In this document: positions 1-7,410 of the stretch, piece after piece
Layout: every line of letters starts with the position of its first letter
How positions within the stretch are numbered: position 1 is the first letter of the stretch
NCBI GenBank assembly: GCA_035403085.1
Contig: DAONEM010000030.1
Coordinates: forward strand, 1-25,772
Direction of reading: 5' to 3'
Source: JAMOAD01 sp023621955
GTDB taxonomy: Bacteria; Acidobacteriota; Aminicenantia; JAMOAD01
Length of the DNA stretch: 25,772 nt
The notes under the pieces: generated by a model
The model's database searches: none
The model's input: only the letters and a program-made list of their open reading frames with translations
Told to the model about the DNA's origin: nothing
Translations under genes and position numbers: made by a program

Positions 1-56
1 TCCGTGAGGGTGGACGGACCATCGGTGCCGGTTCGGTCACCGAGATCATCGAGTAG
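1..56 (+). CDS. tuf: Elongation factor Tu, C-terminal tail (partial)
   Basis: Only the last 17 codons are present, in frame 3, ending in TAG at 54-56. The residues read REGGRTIGAGSVTEIIE, which is the typical end of bacterial EF-Tu domain 3 (usual form REGGRTVGAGVVTKIIE). EF-Tu is the GTPase that carries aminoacyl-tRNA to the ribosomal A site. The position directly before rpsJ is the classic end of the str operon (rpsL-rpsG-fusA-tuf) and supports the call. The gap to rpsJ is only 32 nt and shows no terminator, so the str and S10 operons are probably co-transcribed. The rest of the gene lies outside the window. Confidence 0.9.
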   Translation, partial: REGGRTIGAGSVTEIIE

Positions 57-88
57 TTGCTTCTCTGATAAGAGTAGAGGATAGAACC

Positions 89-394
89 ATGGAAAAGATT
101 CGTATAAAATTGAGAGCTTTTGACTACCGTTTGTTGGACAAATCCACCATCGAGTTGGTGAAAAAGGCGAAGGATACGGGCGCCCATGTCTCCGGCCCTA
201 TCCCCCTGCCTACGAAGATCCAGCGTTTCTGCGTTCTCCGTTCGCCCCATGTGGATAAGAAGTCCCGTGAACACTTCGAGATCCGGACCCACAAGAGGGT
301 GATCGAGATCACCGAGTACAACGAGAAGACTATTGAAGAGCTTCAGAAGATGGATCTTCCCGCCGGTGTCGAAGTGGAAGTCAAGGCTTTGTGA
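89..394 (+). CDS. rpsJ: 30S ribosomal protein S10
   Basis: uS10 sits in the head of the 30S subunit and, as NusE, also joins NusB in transcription antitermination. The 101-residue product (E. coli 103) begins MEKIRIKLRAFDYRLLDKS and keeps the family hallmarks: GPIPLPT near residues 37-43, the RSPHVDKKSREHFEIRTHKR segment around 52-71, and the DLPAGVEVEVK tail. The ATG at 89 follows a GAGG Shine-Dalgarno. It is the first gene of the S10 group. rplC starts 7 nt after its stop. Confidence 0.98.
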   Translation: MEKIRIKLRAFDYRLLDKSTIELVKKAKDTGAHVSGPIPLPTKIQRFCVLRSPHVDKKSREHFEIRTHKRVIEITEYNEKTIEELQKMDLPAGVEVEVKAL

Positions 395-401
395 GGCGAC
401 C

Positions 402-1037
402 ATGATAGAAGGAATCATCGGGAAGAAAATCGGCATGACCCAGATTCTGAACGAGAAGGGAGAGGCTTTGCCTATCACGATCATTCAGGCGGGTCCCTGC
501 GTTGTTGTTCAGAAGAGGGTCGCTGAAAAGGACGGCTACTCCTGCGTACAGATAGGTTTGGTTGAAAACCGTACTGTGAAAGGCGTGACCAAGGCCATGA
601 AGGGTCACTTTGAAAAACACGGCATTACCCAGCCGATCCGCGTACTCCGGGAGATGAGAATCGCCCAGGGTGGAGAGGTGAATGAGGGAGCCGAGTTCAA
701 GGTTGACTTCTTCGAAGAGACGAAGATGGTCGATGTCATCGGCGTCACAAAAGGAAAAGGCTTCCAGGGAGTCATCAAGCGTCACGGCTTCCACGGTGGT
801 CGTATCACCCACGGCTCCATGTTCCATAGGGCTCCCGGTTCCAGCGGCGCCAACACCTATCCCGGCGAAGTCAAGAAAGGGAAGAAGCTGCCTGGACACG
901 CAGGAACCGCACGCAAGACCATCAAAAACCTCCGCGTTGAGAAGATCATCAAGGAAGAGAATCTCATCCTCGTCCGTGGTGCTGTCCCGGGTCCGAACGG
1001 AGGAGTCGTTATCGTCCGAAAAAGCGATTTTAAGTGA
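402..1037 (+). CDS. rplC: 50S ribosomal protein L3
   Basis: uL3 is an early-assembly 23S rRNA binder that reaches towards the peptidyl transferase centre. I chose the ATG at 402 (MIEGIIGKKIGMTQIL) because L3 proteins begin this way and GAGG precedes it. The same frame is open further upstream, but that part overlaps rpsJ. The product is 211 residues (E. coli 209). Conserved blocks seen are KGKGFQGVIKRHGFHGG, THGSMFHRAPGSSGA and PGEVKKGKKLPGHAG, which form the long internal extension that contacts rRNA. rplD follows after 8 nt. Confidence 0.97.
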   Translation: MIEGIIGKKIGMTQILNEKGEALPITIIQAGPCVVVQKRVAEKDGYSCVQIGLVENRTVKGVTKAMKGHFEKHGITQPIRVLREMRIAQGGEVNEGAEFKVDFFEETKMVDVIGVTKGKGFQGVIKRHGFHGGRITHGSMFHRAPGSSGANTYPGEVKKGKKLPGHAGTARKTIKNLRVEKIIKEENLILVRGAVPGPNGGVVIVRKSDFK

Positions 1038-1045
1038 GGTAGGCC

Positions 1046-1666
1046 ATGTTCACCATCGAAGTGAAAGACAAAGAGAACCGTAAGGTGAAAGATCTCACCT
1101 TACCGGAAGAGGTGTTTGGTTACCCTGTTAAGAAGCATTTGATGTGGGAAGTGGTGAAGGCTTTTCTCGCCAATAGAAGAAGCGGCAACGCCGCGACGAA
1201 GACCCGTGCCATGGTCAGCGGCGGCGGTAAGAAGCCTTGGAAACAGAAGGGGCGTGGTACAGCCCGTTCCGGTAGCACCAGGTCTCCCCTCTGGAGACAC
1301 GGTGGTGTCTCCTTCGGTCCTCAGCCCCGCAGCTACGGCGTGGAGATTCCTAAAAAGATGCGCAGAAGTGCTCTCAAATCGGCTCTCTCCTCTAAGTTCC
1401 ACGACAAGGAGATGTTGGTTGTGGACGATCTGTTGCTGACATCTTTGAAGACCAAGGACGCCATGAACTTCCTCAAGAAGATGGAGCTTTCCAAGGTTCT
1501 TATTGTTGACAACGGTGAGAACAGAAACCTTCAGCTCTCCACAAGGAATATTCCCGACGTGAAATCCATCGATTACAGGGAAATCAATGTCTACGAAGTG
1601 TTAAAATACAAAAACCTTCTTTTCAGCGAGAAGGGACTGGTATCCTTGCTGGAGGTTTTAAAATGA
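1046..1666 (+). CDS. rplD: 50S ribosomal protein L4
   Basis: uL4 helps line the constriction of the nascent-peptide exit tunnel. In E. coli it also represses its own S10 operon. The product is 206 residues (E. coli 201). The tunnel-loop region with the usual basic, glycine-rich block is visible as GGGKKPWKQKGRGTARSGS around residues 58-76, followed by SPLWRHGGVSFGP. The stop TGA at 1664-1666 overlaps the rplW start by 4 nt (ATGA), which indicates translational coupling. Confidence 0.97.
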   Translation: MFTIEVKDKENRKVKDLTLPEEVFGYPVKKHLMWEVVKAFLANRRSGNAATKTRAMVSGGGKKPWKQKGRGTARSGSTRSPLWRHGGVSFGPQPRSYGVEIPKKMRRSALKSALSSKFHDKEMLVVDDLLLTSLKTKDAMNFLKKMELSKVLIVDNGENRNLQLSTRNIPDVKSIDYREINVYEVLKYKNLLFSEKGLVSLLEVLK

Positions 1667-1959
1667 AATACGACAAGTACGCGATCATAAAGGGCCCGCT
1701 CATTACCGAGAAAAGCACGGACATGAAAGAGTTCAACCGTGTGGTGGGCTTTATCGTTGACCTGAAGGCCAACAAGATCCAGATCAAAAAGGCCGTCGAA
1801 GAGCTTTTTAAGGTTAAGGTCGAGTCTGTGAAAACCGTTATTAAACACGGAAAGCCCAGACGCTACGGCCGCTTTGTCTCTGACGGATCCGATTTTAAGA
1901 AAGCCTTCGTGAAGCTGAAAGAGGGCGAGAAGATGATCGAATTTTTTGAGGCGGTGTGA
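1663..1959 (+). CDS. rplW: 50S ribosomal protein L23
   Basis: uL23 sits at the tunnel exit and in studied bacteria docks trigger factor and the signal recognition particle. The product is 98 residues (E. coli 100). It shows IKGPLITEKSTD near the N-terminus, the KANKIQIKKAVEELFKVKVESV core, and the basic GKPRRYGRF loop near 66-74. The start overlaps the rplD stop by 4 nt and is preceded by GGAGGT at 1651-1656 within rplD. rplB follows 1 nt after the stop. Confidence 0.97.
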   Translation: MKYDKYAIIKGPLITEKSTDMKEFNRVVGFIVDLKANKIQIKKAVEELFKVKVESVKTVIKHGKPRRYGRFVSDGSDFKKAFVKLKEGEKMIEFFEAV

Positions 1960-1960
1960 T

Positions 1961-2785
1961 ATGGGAATCAGAACATACAATCCAACGACACCCTCCCGCC
2001 GGTTTATTACTGGCTTCACCTTTGAAGAGATCACCAAGGAGAAACCTCATAAACCTCTGACGAAGTACATCGGAACCAGCGGCGGTAGGAACAACCTGGG
2101 TCGAATCACCTCCCGTTTTCGTGGTGGTGGACATCGGCGCCTTTACAGGGTTATCGATTTCAAGAGAAACAAAATGGATGTTCCGGGAGTTGTGGAGAGT
2201 ATTGAATACGATCCCAACCGCTCTTCCTGGATCGCCCTCATAAAGTATGCCGACGGCGACAGACGCTATATCATCGCTCCCGTCGACCTCAAGGTTGGAT
2301 CCAAGGTCATCTCCACCGAAGGTGAAGCGGAGATCCTTCCCGGCAACTCCATGTTGCTTGAGAAGATCCCTGTGGGGACCATAGTTCACAACATCGAACT
2401 TTACCCCGGAATGGGAGGACAGATCGCCCGCTCTGCAGGGTCTCAAGCAAGGATCCTCGGAAAAGAGGGTGGGTATGCCATCATGAAGATGCCCTCCAAC
2501 GAGCTGAGGAAGATCAAACTCTCCTGCCGGGCGACCATTGGTCAGGTGGGCAACATCGACCATTCCAACATCACCATCGGAAAAGCCGGTAGGACCCGTT
2601 GGCTTGGATGGCGTCCCCATAACCGGGGTACCGTCATGAACCCTGTCGACCATCCCCATGGGGGCGGTGAAGGGAAGACGAAAGGCGGAAGACATCCTGT
2701 AACCCCTTGGGGTCAGCCTACAAAGGGATACAAGACGCGTAAGAATAAACGTACCACCGCTTTCATTCTGAAGAGGAGAAAGTAA
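1961..2785 (+). CDS. rplB: 50S ribosomal protein L2
   Basis: uL2 is among the most conserved 23S rRNA binders. It is needed for subunit joining and the peptidyl transferase centre. I chose the ATG at 1961 (MGIRTYNPTTPSRR) because L2 starts in this way. An in-frame ATG 15 nt upstream lies in rplW and would add residues not seen in the family. The product is 274 residues (E. coli 273). The C-terminal signature MNPVDHPHGGGEGKTKGGR is intact, including the conserved His of the HPHGGGEG block, as are TSGGRNNLGRIT and GMGGQIARSAGSQA. Confidence 0.98.
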   Translation: MGIRTYNPTTPSRRFITGFTFEEITKEKPHKPLTKYIGTSGGRNNLGRITSRFRGGGHRRLYRVIDFKRNKMDVPGVVESIEYDPNRSSWIALIKYADGDRRYIIAPVDLKVGSKVISTEGEAEILPGNSMLLEKIPVGTIVHNIELYPGMGGQIARSAGSQARILGKEGGYAIMKMPSNELRKIKLSCRATIGQVGNIDHSNITIGKAGRTRWLGWRPHNRGTVMNPVDHPHGGGEGKTKGGRHPVTPWGQPTKGYKTRKNKRTTAFILKRRK

Positions 2786-2786
2786 C

Positions 2787-3074
2787 ATGGGCAGATCTTT
2801 AAAGAAAGGACCCTTCGTCGAAGAAAGGCTTATTGGTCGGGTCTTGGAGGCCCGTAAGGATATCAAAAGAAAGTCGGTATTGAAGACATGGTCTCGGGCT
2901 TCTACGGTGGTCCCAGAAATGGTGGGTTTGACCATAGCCGTCCACAACGGAAAGAAGTTCATCCCCGTCTTCGTCACCGAGAACATGGTTGGACACAAGC
3001 TTGGTGAGTTTTCCCCCACAAGGACATACAAGGGTCACACAAGCAAGACCGAAAAAGTGGCCACCAGGAAATAA
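2787..3074 (+). CDS. rpsS: 30S ribosomal protein S19
   Basis: uS19 lies in the 30S head beside S13 and contacts the A-site finger. The product is 95 residues (E. coli 92). It begins MGRSLKKGPFVEERL and carries the conserved KTWSRASTVVPEMVGLTIAV and FVTENMVGHKLGEFSPTRTY blocks. The start lies 1 nt after the rplB stop, and GAGGAG is found inside the rplB 3' end. rplV begins 10 nt downstream. Confidence 0.98.
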   Translation: MGRSLKKGPFVEERLIGRVLEARKDIKRKSVLKTWSRASTVVPEMVGLTIAVHNGKKFIPVFVTENMVGHKLGEFSPTRTYKGHTSKTEKVATRK

Positions 3075-3084
3075 GGAGACGACT

Positions 3085-3444
3085 ATGGCCGAAAAAGAAA
3101 GAGGGTATATCGTGGAGGCTCACGGTAAATACGTGAGGATCTCTCCCTATAAAGTCCGTTTGGTCATCGATTTGGTGAGGGGAAAGAACGTTAACGAAGC
3201 CGTGACGATCTTGAAGTTCACCTCTATGAAGACAGCCGCCGGGCAGGTCTCGAAGGTCCTGAACTCTGCTGTCGCCAACGCGGAAAATCGCTTCCCGAAC
3301 ATTGAGTTGGATAAGCTCTTCATCAAGCGGATCTACGCCAACGATGCCCCGCGGTTGAAAAGGTTCAAAGCGGGTCCCATGGGAAGAATGCGGCCGATCC
3401 TTCACAGGTTCAGCCATATTTCTATCTTTTTAGACGAGAAGTAA
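3085..3444 (+). CDS. rplV: 50S ribosomal protein L22
   Basis: uL22 lines the exit tunnel with a long beta-hairpin. The ATG at 3085 (MAEKERGYIVEAHGKYVRIS) is preceded by AAGGAG at 3073-3078. The frame is open upstream through rpsS, but those residues are not family-like. The product is 119 residues (E. coli 110). Conserved parts are ISPYKVRLVIDLVRGKNV, LNSAVANAENRF and, in the hairpin region, APRLKRFKAGPMGRMRPI before the terminal SHISIFLDEK. Confidence 0.96.
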   Translation: MAEKERGYIVEAHGKYVRISPYKVRLVIDLVRGKNVNEAVTILKFTSMKTAAGQVSKVLNSAVANAENRFPNIELDKLFIKRIYANDAPRLKRFKAGPMGRMRPILHRFSHISIFLDEK

Positions 3445-3454
3445 GGAGGAAGCC

Positions 3455-4129
3455 GTGGGACAGAAGACGCACCCCTATGGGTTTAGATTAGGTTTCAATA
3501 AAGATTGGAAGTCTCGTTGGTTCGCCGAAGGGAAAGACTATGTGGATAAGCTCCACGAAGATCTGAAGCTTCGCCGTTACATCAAGAAGACACACGAGAA
3601 CGCCGGCATTCAAGATGTCATTATCGAAAGAGTGGCGGACTCCATCACCCTCTACATCTACACGGCCCGTCCCGGTGTCATCATCGGTCGTGGAGGCTCA
3701 AAGCTTCAAGAGATCCGGACGAACATCCAGAAGGATTTCAACAAGCAAGAGGTAGCCATTGAGATCAAAGAGGTGAGCAAGCCTGAGCTTTCCGCTCAAC
3801 TCACCGCCGAGGGAGTCGCCGTGAGGTTGGAGAAGCGAACAGCCTTCCGCAGGGCCATGAGAATGGCCGTCGCCGGTGCCCTCAAATGCGGTGCTCTCGG
3901 GATCAAGATCATGGTGGCCGGCAGGTTGGGCGGCGCCGAGATCGCTCGGACGGAATGGTACCTTCAGGGAAAGGTTCCCCTACAGACACTGAAGGCCGAC
4001 ATCGATTACGGTTTCTTTGAAGCCTGTACCACCTATGGAAAGATCGGTGTGAAGGTTTGGATCTACAAAGGGGAGAAACTCAAAGAGAAGAGCATGAAGA
4101 GAGACGCTCTGATGGCCAAGGAGGCGTAA
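3455..4129 (+). CDS. rpsC: 30S ribosomal protein S3 (GTG start)
   Basis: uS3 lies at the mRNA entry side of the 30S and takes part in mRNA helicase activity with S4 and S5. The start is GTG at 3455, read as MGQKTHPYGFRLGF, exactly where S3 proteins begin. AAGGAGGA at 3443-3450 is well placed. The product is 224 residues (E. coli 233). The KH-type RNA-binding GXXG segment is visible as PGVIIGRGGSKLQEIR around residues 73-88. The C-terminal domain has the conserved EIARTEWYLQGKVPLQTLKA run. rplP follows 1 nt later. Confidence 0.97.
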   Translation: MGQKTHPYGFRLGFNKDWKSRWFAEGKDYVDKLHEDLKLRRYIKKTHENAGIQDVIIERVADSITLYIYTARPGVIIGRGGSKLQEIRTNIQKDFNKQEVAIEIKEVSKPELSAQLTAEGVAVRLEKRTAFRRAMRMAVAGALKCGALGIKIMVAGRLGGAEIARTEWYLQGKVPLQTLKADIDYGFFEACTTYGKIGVKVWIYKGEKLKEKSMKRDALMAKEA

Positions 4130-4130
4130 C

Positions 4131-4538
4131 ATGTTGATGCCTAAGAAGGTTAAATACAGGAAACAACAGCGCGGGAAGATGAAGGGGATGGCCCATTCGG
4201 GTAATCTCATCAGCTTCGGCGACTTCGCCCTTCAGACCTTGGACAGAGGATGGCTTACCTCCCGGCAGATCGAGGCCGCCCGTGTGGCCATCAACCGTTA
4301 CATCAAGAAGGGAGGGAAGGTGTGGATCAGGACCTTTCCTTGGAAACCCATCACCAAGCGTCCCCCCGAGACTCGTATGGGAAACGGTAAGGGCGATGTG
4401 GCCGAATGGGTGGATGTCGTTCTTCCCGGCAAGATCCTTTTCGAGATTGGAGGAGGCATTCCGGAAGATACGGCTAAAGAGGCATTCCGCCTTGCTTCTC
4501 ATAAGTTGCCGATGAAGACCCGTTTTGTTAAGAGGTGA
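4131..4538 (+). CDS. rplP: 50S ribosomal protein L16
   Basis: uL16 organises the A-site tRNA region of the large subunit and is a late-assembly protein. The product is 135 residues (E. coli 136). The ATG at 4131 gives MLMPKKVKYRKQQRGKMKG, which lines up with the family start. A second ATG at 4137 is possible but less likely. AAGGAGGCG in the rpsC tail serves as the ribosome binding site. Conserved blocks are LTSRQIEAARVAINRYIKKG, WIRTFPWKPITKRPPETRMG and EWVDVVLPGKILFEI. Confidence 0.97.
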   Translation: MLMPKKVKYRKQQRGKMKGMAHSGNLISFGDFALQTLDRGWLTSRQIEAARVAINRYIKKGGKVWIRTFPWKPITKRPPETRMGNGKGDVAEWVDVVLPGKILFEIGGGIPEDTAKEAFRLASHKLPMKTRFVKR

Positions 4539-4541
4539 TCG

Positions 4542-4736
4542 ATGAAGATTACAGAAATGAAAGATAAATCTTTGGAAGAGTTAGGCAAGATGGAAGAAGA
4601 GCTGAAGTCACAGCTCTTCAAGCTCAATCTGCAGAAGTCTCTGGGTCAGCTTCAGAATCCCATGAAAATCAGAGGAGCCCGCAGGGATATCGCCCGCATC
4701 AAGACTCTTATCCGCGAAAGAGGAGAGAAGCAATGA
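4542..4736 (+). CDS. rpmC: 50S ribosomal protein L29
   Basis: uL29 is a small two-helix protein near the tunnel exit, next to L23. The product is 64 residues (E. coli 63). The start MKITEMKDKSLEELGK, the central LKSQLFKLNLQKSLGQLQNP and the terminal RRDIARIKTLIRERG match the family throughout. It starts 3 nt after the rplP stop and its own stop overlaps the rpsQ start by 4 nt (ATGA at 4733-4736), so translation of the two is probably coupled. Confidence 0.96.
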   Translation: MKITEMKDKSLEELGKMEEELKSQLFKLNLQKSLGQLQNPMKIRGARRDIARIKTLIRERGEKQ

Positions 4737-5035
4737 AGAAAGTCACCAAGACAGGGGTGGTCACCTCTGCAAAGATGGATAAAACTGTAGTGGTGACCGT
4801 ATACCGTACGGTCAAACACCCCCTCTACAGCAAGATGATCCGGCGATGGAAGAAGTTTATGGCCGACGACGGAGAGGGTATCTGTCGACAGGGCGATACG
4901 GTCATCATCGAAGAGACCCGTCCTCTCTCTCGGCATAAAAGATGGAAAATCGTCAAGGTCATTGAGAAGTCCCAGTCCATTGAAGGTGAGGAGGTAGGCA
5001 ATGTTGCAGATGCAATCGATCCTGCGGGTCGCTGA
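4733..5035 (+). CDS. rpsQ: 30S ribosomal protein S17, with C-terminal extension
   Basis: uS17 is an early binder of the 16S 5' domain. The product is 100 residues, compared with about 84 in E. coli. The conserved core is complete by about residue 80: GVVTSAKMDKTVVVTVYRTV, KHPLYSKMIRRWKKF, GDTVIIEETRPLSRHKRWKIV. The extra acidic tail, residues 81-100 (QSIEGEEVGNVADAIDPAGR), runs 35 nt into rplN in another frame before TGA at 5033-5035. The ribosome binding site of rplN (GAGGAGG) therefore lies inside this gene. The long overlap is unusual for this locus. Confidence 0.95.
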   Translation: MKKVTKTGVVTSAKMDKTVVVTVYRTVKHPLYSKMIRRWKKFMADDGEGICRQGDTVIIEETRPLSRHKRWKIVKVIEKSQSIEGEEVGNVADAIDPAGR

Positions 5036-5369
5036 CAACACAGGCGCCAAGAAACTTATGGTCATCCACTCGGCCCACGGTGCGGCTGATACCCATATAT
5101 CCATCGGAGACATCGTGACCGCTTCCGTCAAAGAGGCGGAGCCCAACAGCAAGATCGAGAAGGGTTCCGTCGTGAAAGCCGTCATCGTTAGAACCGCTAA
5201 AGAGATCCGTCGTCGCGACGGTAGTTATATCCGGTTCGATGACAACGCGGCCGTCCTTGTCAACGGAGAGGGCGAACCTATCGGCACCCGTGTCTTCGGA
5301 CCCGTCGCGCGTGAGTTGAGAGAGAAGAAGTTCATGAAGATCGTCTCTCTGGCTATGGAGGTACTCTGA
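5001..5369 (+). CDS. rplN: 50S ribosomal protein L14
   Basis: uL14 lies at the subunit interface with L19 and is the target of the silencing factor RsfS in studied bacteria. The product is 122 residues (E. coli 123). The start MLQMQSILRVADNTGAKKLM is canonical and fixes the ATG at 5001 despite the 35-nt overlap with rpsQ. The C-terminal half (RRDGSYIRFDDNAAVLVNGE and GTRVFGPVARELREKKFMKI) is highly conserved. Residues about 22-33 (IHSAHGAADTHI) differ from the usual Arg/Lys-rich RVLGGSKRRYA-like loop. The stop overlaps the rplX start (TGATG). Confidence 0.96.
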   Translation: MLQMQSILRVADNTGAKKLMVIHSAHGAADTHISIGDIVTASVKEAEPNSKIEKGSVVKAVIVRTAKEIRRRDGSYIRFDDNAAVLVNGEGEPIGTRVFGPVARELREKKFMKIVSLAMEVL

Positions 5370-5686
5370 TGTTGAAGATAAAGAAAGGGGACACCGTCAC
5401 CGTTCGCGCCGGTAAAGATAAGGGCAAGAACGGCAAAGTTTTGACCGTGGAACCCGATAAAAATAGGGTTATTGTCGAAAAGATCAACATCATAAAGAAG
5501 CATGTCAAGCCCAACCCCCAGAAGGGTATCAAGGGCGGCAAGCTTGAAAAGGAAGGGGCGATTCCCCTTGCCAAGGTGATGTACTTCTGCCAAAACTGTG
5601 GCCAAGGAGTCCGGGTGGGTTTTAAACTCTCCGAGAAAGGCGACAAGGTCAGAGTCTGTAAGAAGTGCGGAACCACTCTGGATTGA
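5369..5686 (+). CDS. rplX: 50S ribosomal protein L24, zinc-ribbon (C+) form
   Basis: uL24 starts large-subunit assembly and lies near the tunnel exit. The product is 105 residues (E. coli 104). The N-terminal KOW segment is seen in KKGDTVTVRAGKDKGKNGKV. The C-terminal part has two Cys pairs, C74-x2-C77 (CQNC) and C97-x2-C100 (CKKC), which could bind zinc as in the C+ version of the family. The ATG overlaps the rplN stop by 1 nt. Confidence 0.96.
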   Translation: MLKIKKGDTVTVRAGKDKGKNGKVLTVEPDKNRVIVEKINIIKKHVKPNPQKGIKGGKLEKEGAIPLAKVMYFCQNCGQGVRVGFKLSEKGDKVRVCKKCGTTLD

Positions 5687-5699
5687 GGAGGGAAAGAAG

Positions 5700-6242
5700 A
5701 TGATGCCCCGTATGAGAGAGAAGTACAACACCACTTTAAGACAAGAGCTGAAAGAGAAGCTCGGATGCAGCAACATCATGCAGGTGCCGAGGCTCGAGAA
5801 GATCGTCATTAACATGGGGGTCGGTGAAGCGACTCAGAACATCAAAGCGATCGATGCGGCCGCGGCTGACTTGGTGACTATCGCCGGGCAAAAGCCGGTG
5901 ATCCGAAGGGCGAAGAAGTCGATCTCGGCCTTCAGGCTCCGTCAGGGCATGTCCGTCGGAGTCTCTGTCACCCTTAGGCACGATAGGATGTACGAGTTTC
6001 TTGATAGATTGATTTCCATCGTCCTCCCCCGTATCCGTGACTTCAAAGGCGTGCCCCACAAAGCCTTTGACGGAAGAGGCAACTACACCTTGGGACTCAA
6101 GGATCAGGTCAACTTTCCTGAGATCGATTACAACAAGGTCGACAAGAACCGCGGTTTGAACATCACCATCGTCACCACCGCCACCGAGGACAAGGGTGCC
6201 TACGAGTTGCTGAAAATGTTTGGTATGCCTTTCAGGGCGTAA
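5700..6242 (+). CDS. rplE: 50S ribosomal protein L5
   Basis: uL5 binds 5S rRNA together with L18 and contacts P-site tRNA. I chose the ATG at 5700 because GAGGAGGG at 5684-5691 is well spaced for it and it gives 180 residues (E. coli 179). The next ATG at 5703 would remove one residue and cannot be ruled out. The upstream open frame overlaps rplX and is not family-like. Conserved runs are VPRLEKIVINMGVGEA, AGQKPVIRRAKKSISAFRLR, LPRIRDFKGV and GRGNYTLGLKDQVNFPEI. Confidence 0.96.
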   Translation: MMPRMREKYNTTLRQELKEKLGCSNIMQVPRLEKIVINMGVGEATQNIKAIDAAAADLVTIAGQKPVIRRAKKSISAFRLRQGMSVGVSVTLRHDRMYEFLDRLISIVLPRIRDFKGVPHKAFDGRGNYTLGLKDQVNFPEIDYNKVDKNRGLNITIVTTATEDKGAYELLKMFGMPFRA

Positions 6243-6257
6243 CAGGAGGAAGGAAAG

Positions 6258-6443
6258 ATGGCTAGCAAATGTCAATGGGCTAAGTTGAAGAAAGGGAATA
6301 AATATAAAACCCGCGAGGTCAACCGTTGCAAACTCTGCGGCCGGGACCACGGTTACCACAGAGTTTTCGGCATATGCCGTCTCTGCCTTCGGGAACTGGC
6401 TCTGAGGGGAGAACTCCCCGGCGTCGTTAAGGCCAGCTGGTAA
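6258..6443 (+). CDS. rpsZ: 30S ribosomal protein S14, type Z (zinc-binding)
   Basis: uS14 completes the 30S head near the A site. At 61 residues this is the short, zinc-binding type rather than the roughly 100-residue C- type of E. coli. The four ligands are C24-x2-C27 (CKLC) and C40-x2-C43 (CRLC), with the typical GRxHGYHRVFGICR context and the terminal LPGVVKASW. It lies between rplE and rpsH as in most bacteria. An AGGAGGAAGG ribosome binding site precedes the ATG. Confidence 0.97.
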   Translation: MASKCQWAKLKKGNKYKTREVNRCKLCGRDHGYHRVFGICRLCLRELALRGELPGVVKASW

Positions 6444-6464
6444 AATCATTAAGGAGAGAATGAG

Positions 6465-6857
6465 ATGTTAACCGATCCCGTTGCCGATTATTTGACCCGT
6501 ATTCGTAACGCCATACAGAAAAGGTTTGATACCGTCGATATGCCTAAGTCCAACTTCAAGGTTGAGATCAGCAAGATCCTCAAACAAGAGGGGTATATCG
6601 TGGATTTTGAAAACGCCAAGGACCAGAAGAAGCCTACCTTGAGAATTAAACTGAAGTACAAGGACGGCCTCTCCGTCATCAGCGGACTGGATAGGGTTTC
6701 CAGACCCGGAAGAAGGATCTATAGCTCTTCGGAACGCGTACCGAAGGTTCTCAACGGTTTGGGAATCGCCGTAGTATCCACCTCCAAGGGTCTCATGACC
6801 GACCGGAAGGCTCGTCAGGAAGGTCTGGGCGGAGAGATAGTCTGCACCGTCTGGTGA
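6465..6857 (+). CDS. rpsH: 30S ribosomal protein S8
   Basis: uS8 binds the 16S central domain. In E. coli it also represses the spc operon at a site near the L5 start. The product is 130 residues, the same as E. coli. It begins MLTDPVADYLTRIRNAIQKR and ends GLGGEIVCTVW, with the conserved SGLDRVSRPGRRIY and LGIAVVSTSKGLMTDRKAR blocks. AAGGAG precedes the ATG. I see no S8-site-like structure at rplE because the gap there is only 13 nt. Confidence 0.97.
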   Translation: MLTDPVADYLTRIRNAIQKRFDTVDMPKSNFKVEISKILKQEGYIVDFENAKDQKKPTLRIKLKYKDGLSVISGLDRVSRPGRRIYSSSERVPKVLNGLGIAVVSTSKGLMTDRKARQEGLGGEIVCTVW

Positions 6858-6869
6858 GGAGGAGAAGAG

Positions 6870-7409
6870 ATGTCCCGTATCGGAAAACAACCCATCGAGA
6901 TACCGAAAGGTGTGAAAGTTGATATGCAGGAGGGGACGGTTCATGTGGAAGGCCCTAAGGGGAAACTGACCGTGCCTCTGCTTCCTGAACTCGACTACAA
7001 GGTCGAGGCTGGAAACCTGACCGTTTCGCCGAAGAATCTGGAACGTCGTGCCCGCTCCATGTGGGGTCTCTCCAGGACGCTCATCAACAACGCCGTCCAG
7101 GGGGTCACCCAGGGCTACACACGGTCTCTTCAGGTCGTCGGATCCGGTTACAGGGTTCAGCTGGAAGGGAAAAACCTGGTCTTCGCCATTGGTTTCTCCC
7201 ATCCTGTCACGGTGGTTCCCCCGGAAGGGATCTCCTTCACCGTGAAGGATCCAGCTAACTTCTCTATCGCCGGAATCGACAAGCAGTTGGTCGGACAGAT
7301 CGCGGCCAACATCCGTTCCATCAGACCTCCGGAACCCTATAAGCTGAAAGGGATTCGGTACGTTGGTGAGAAGCTTATCCAGAAAGAAAGAAAGTTAGGA
7401 GCTAAGTAA
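6870..7409 (+). CDS. rplF: 50S ribosomal protein L6
   Basis: uL6 lies near the factor-binding (sarcin-ricin) region of the 50S. The product is 179 residues (E. coli 177). It begins MSRIGKQPIEIPKGV and has the two repeated L6 folds. The second ends in the signature PEPYKLKGIRYVGEKL near residues 153-168. A GAGGAGGAG ribosome binding site is found 12 nt after the rpsH stop. rplR starts 1 nt after its stop. Confidence 0.97.
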   Translation: MSRIGKQPIEIPKGVKVDMQEGTVHVEGPKGKLTVPLLPELDYKVEAGNLTVSPKNLERRARSMWGLSRTLINNAVQGVTQGYTRSLQVVGSGYRVQLEGKNLVFAIGFSHPVTVVPPEGISFTVKDPANFSIAGIDKQLVGQIAANIRSIRPPEPYKLKGIRYVGEKLIQKERKLGAK

Positions 7410-7410
7410 C

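Noticed and set aside
1895..3031. 378-codon open frame on the minus strand
   Set aside because: It is antisense to rplB and rpsS, whose proteins are fully conserved. It has no recognisable domain and no ribosome binding site.
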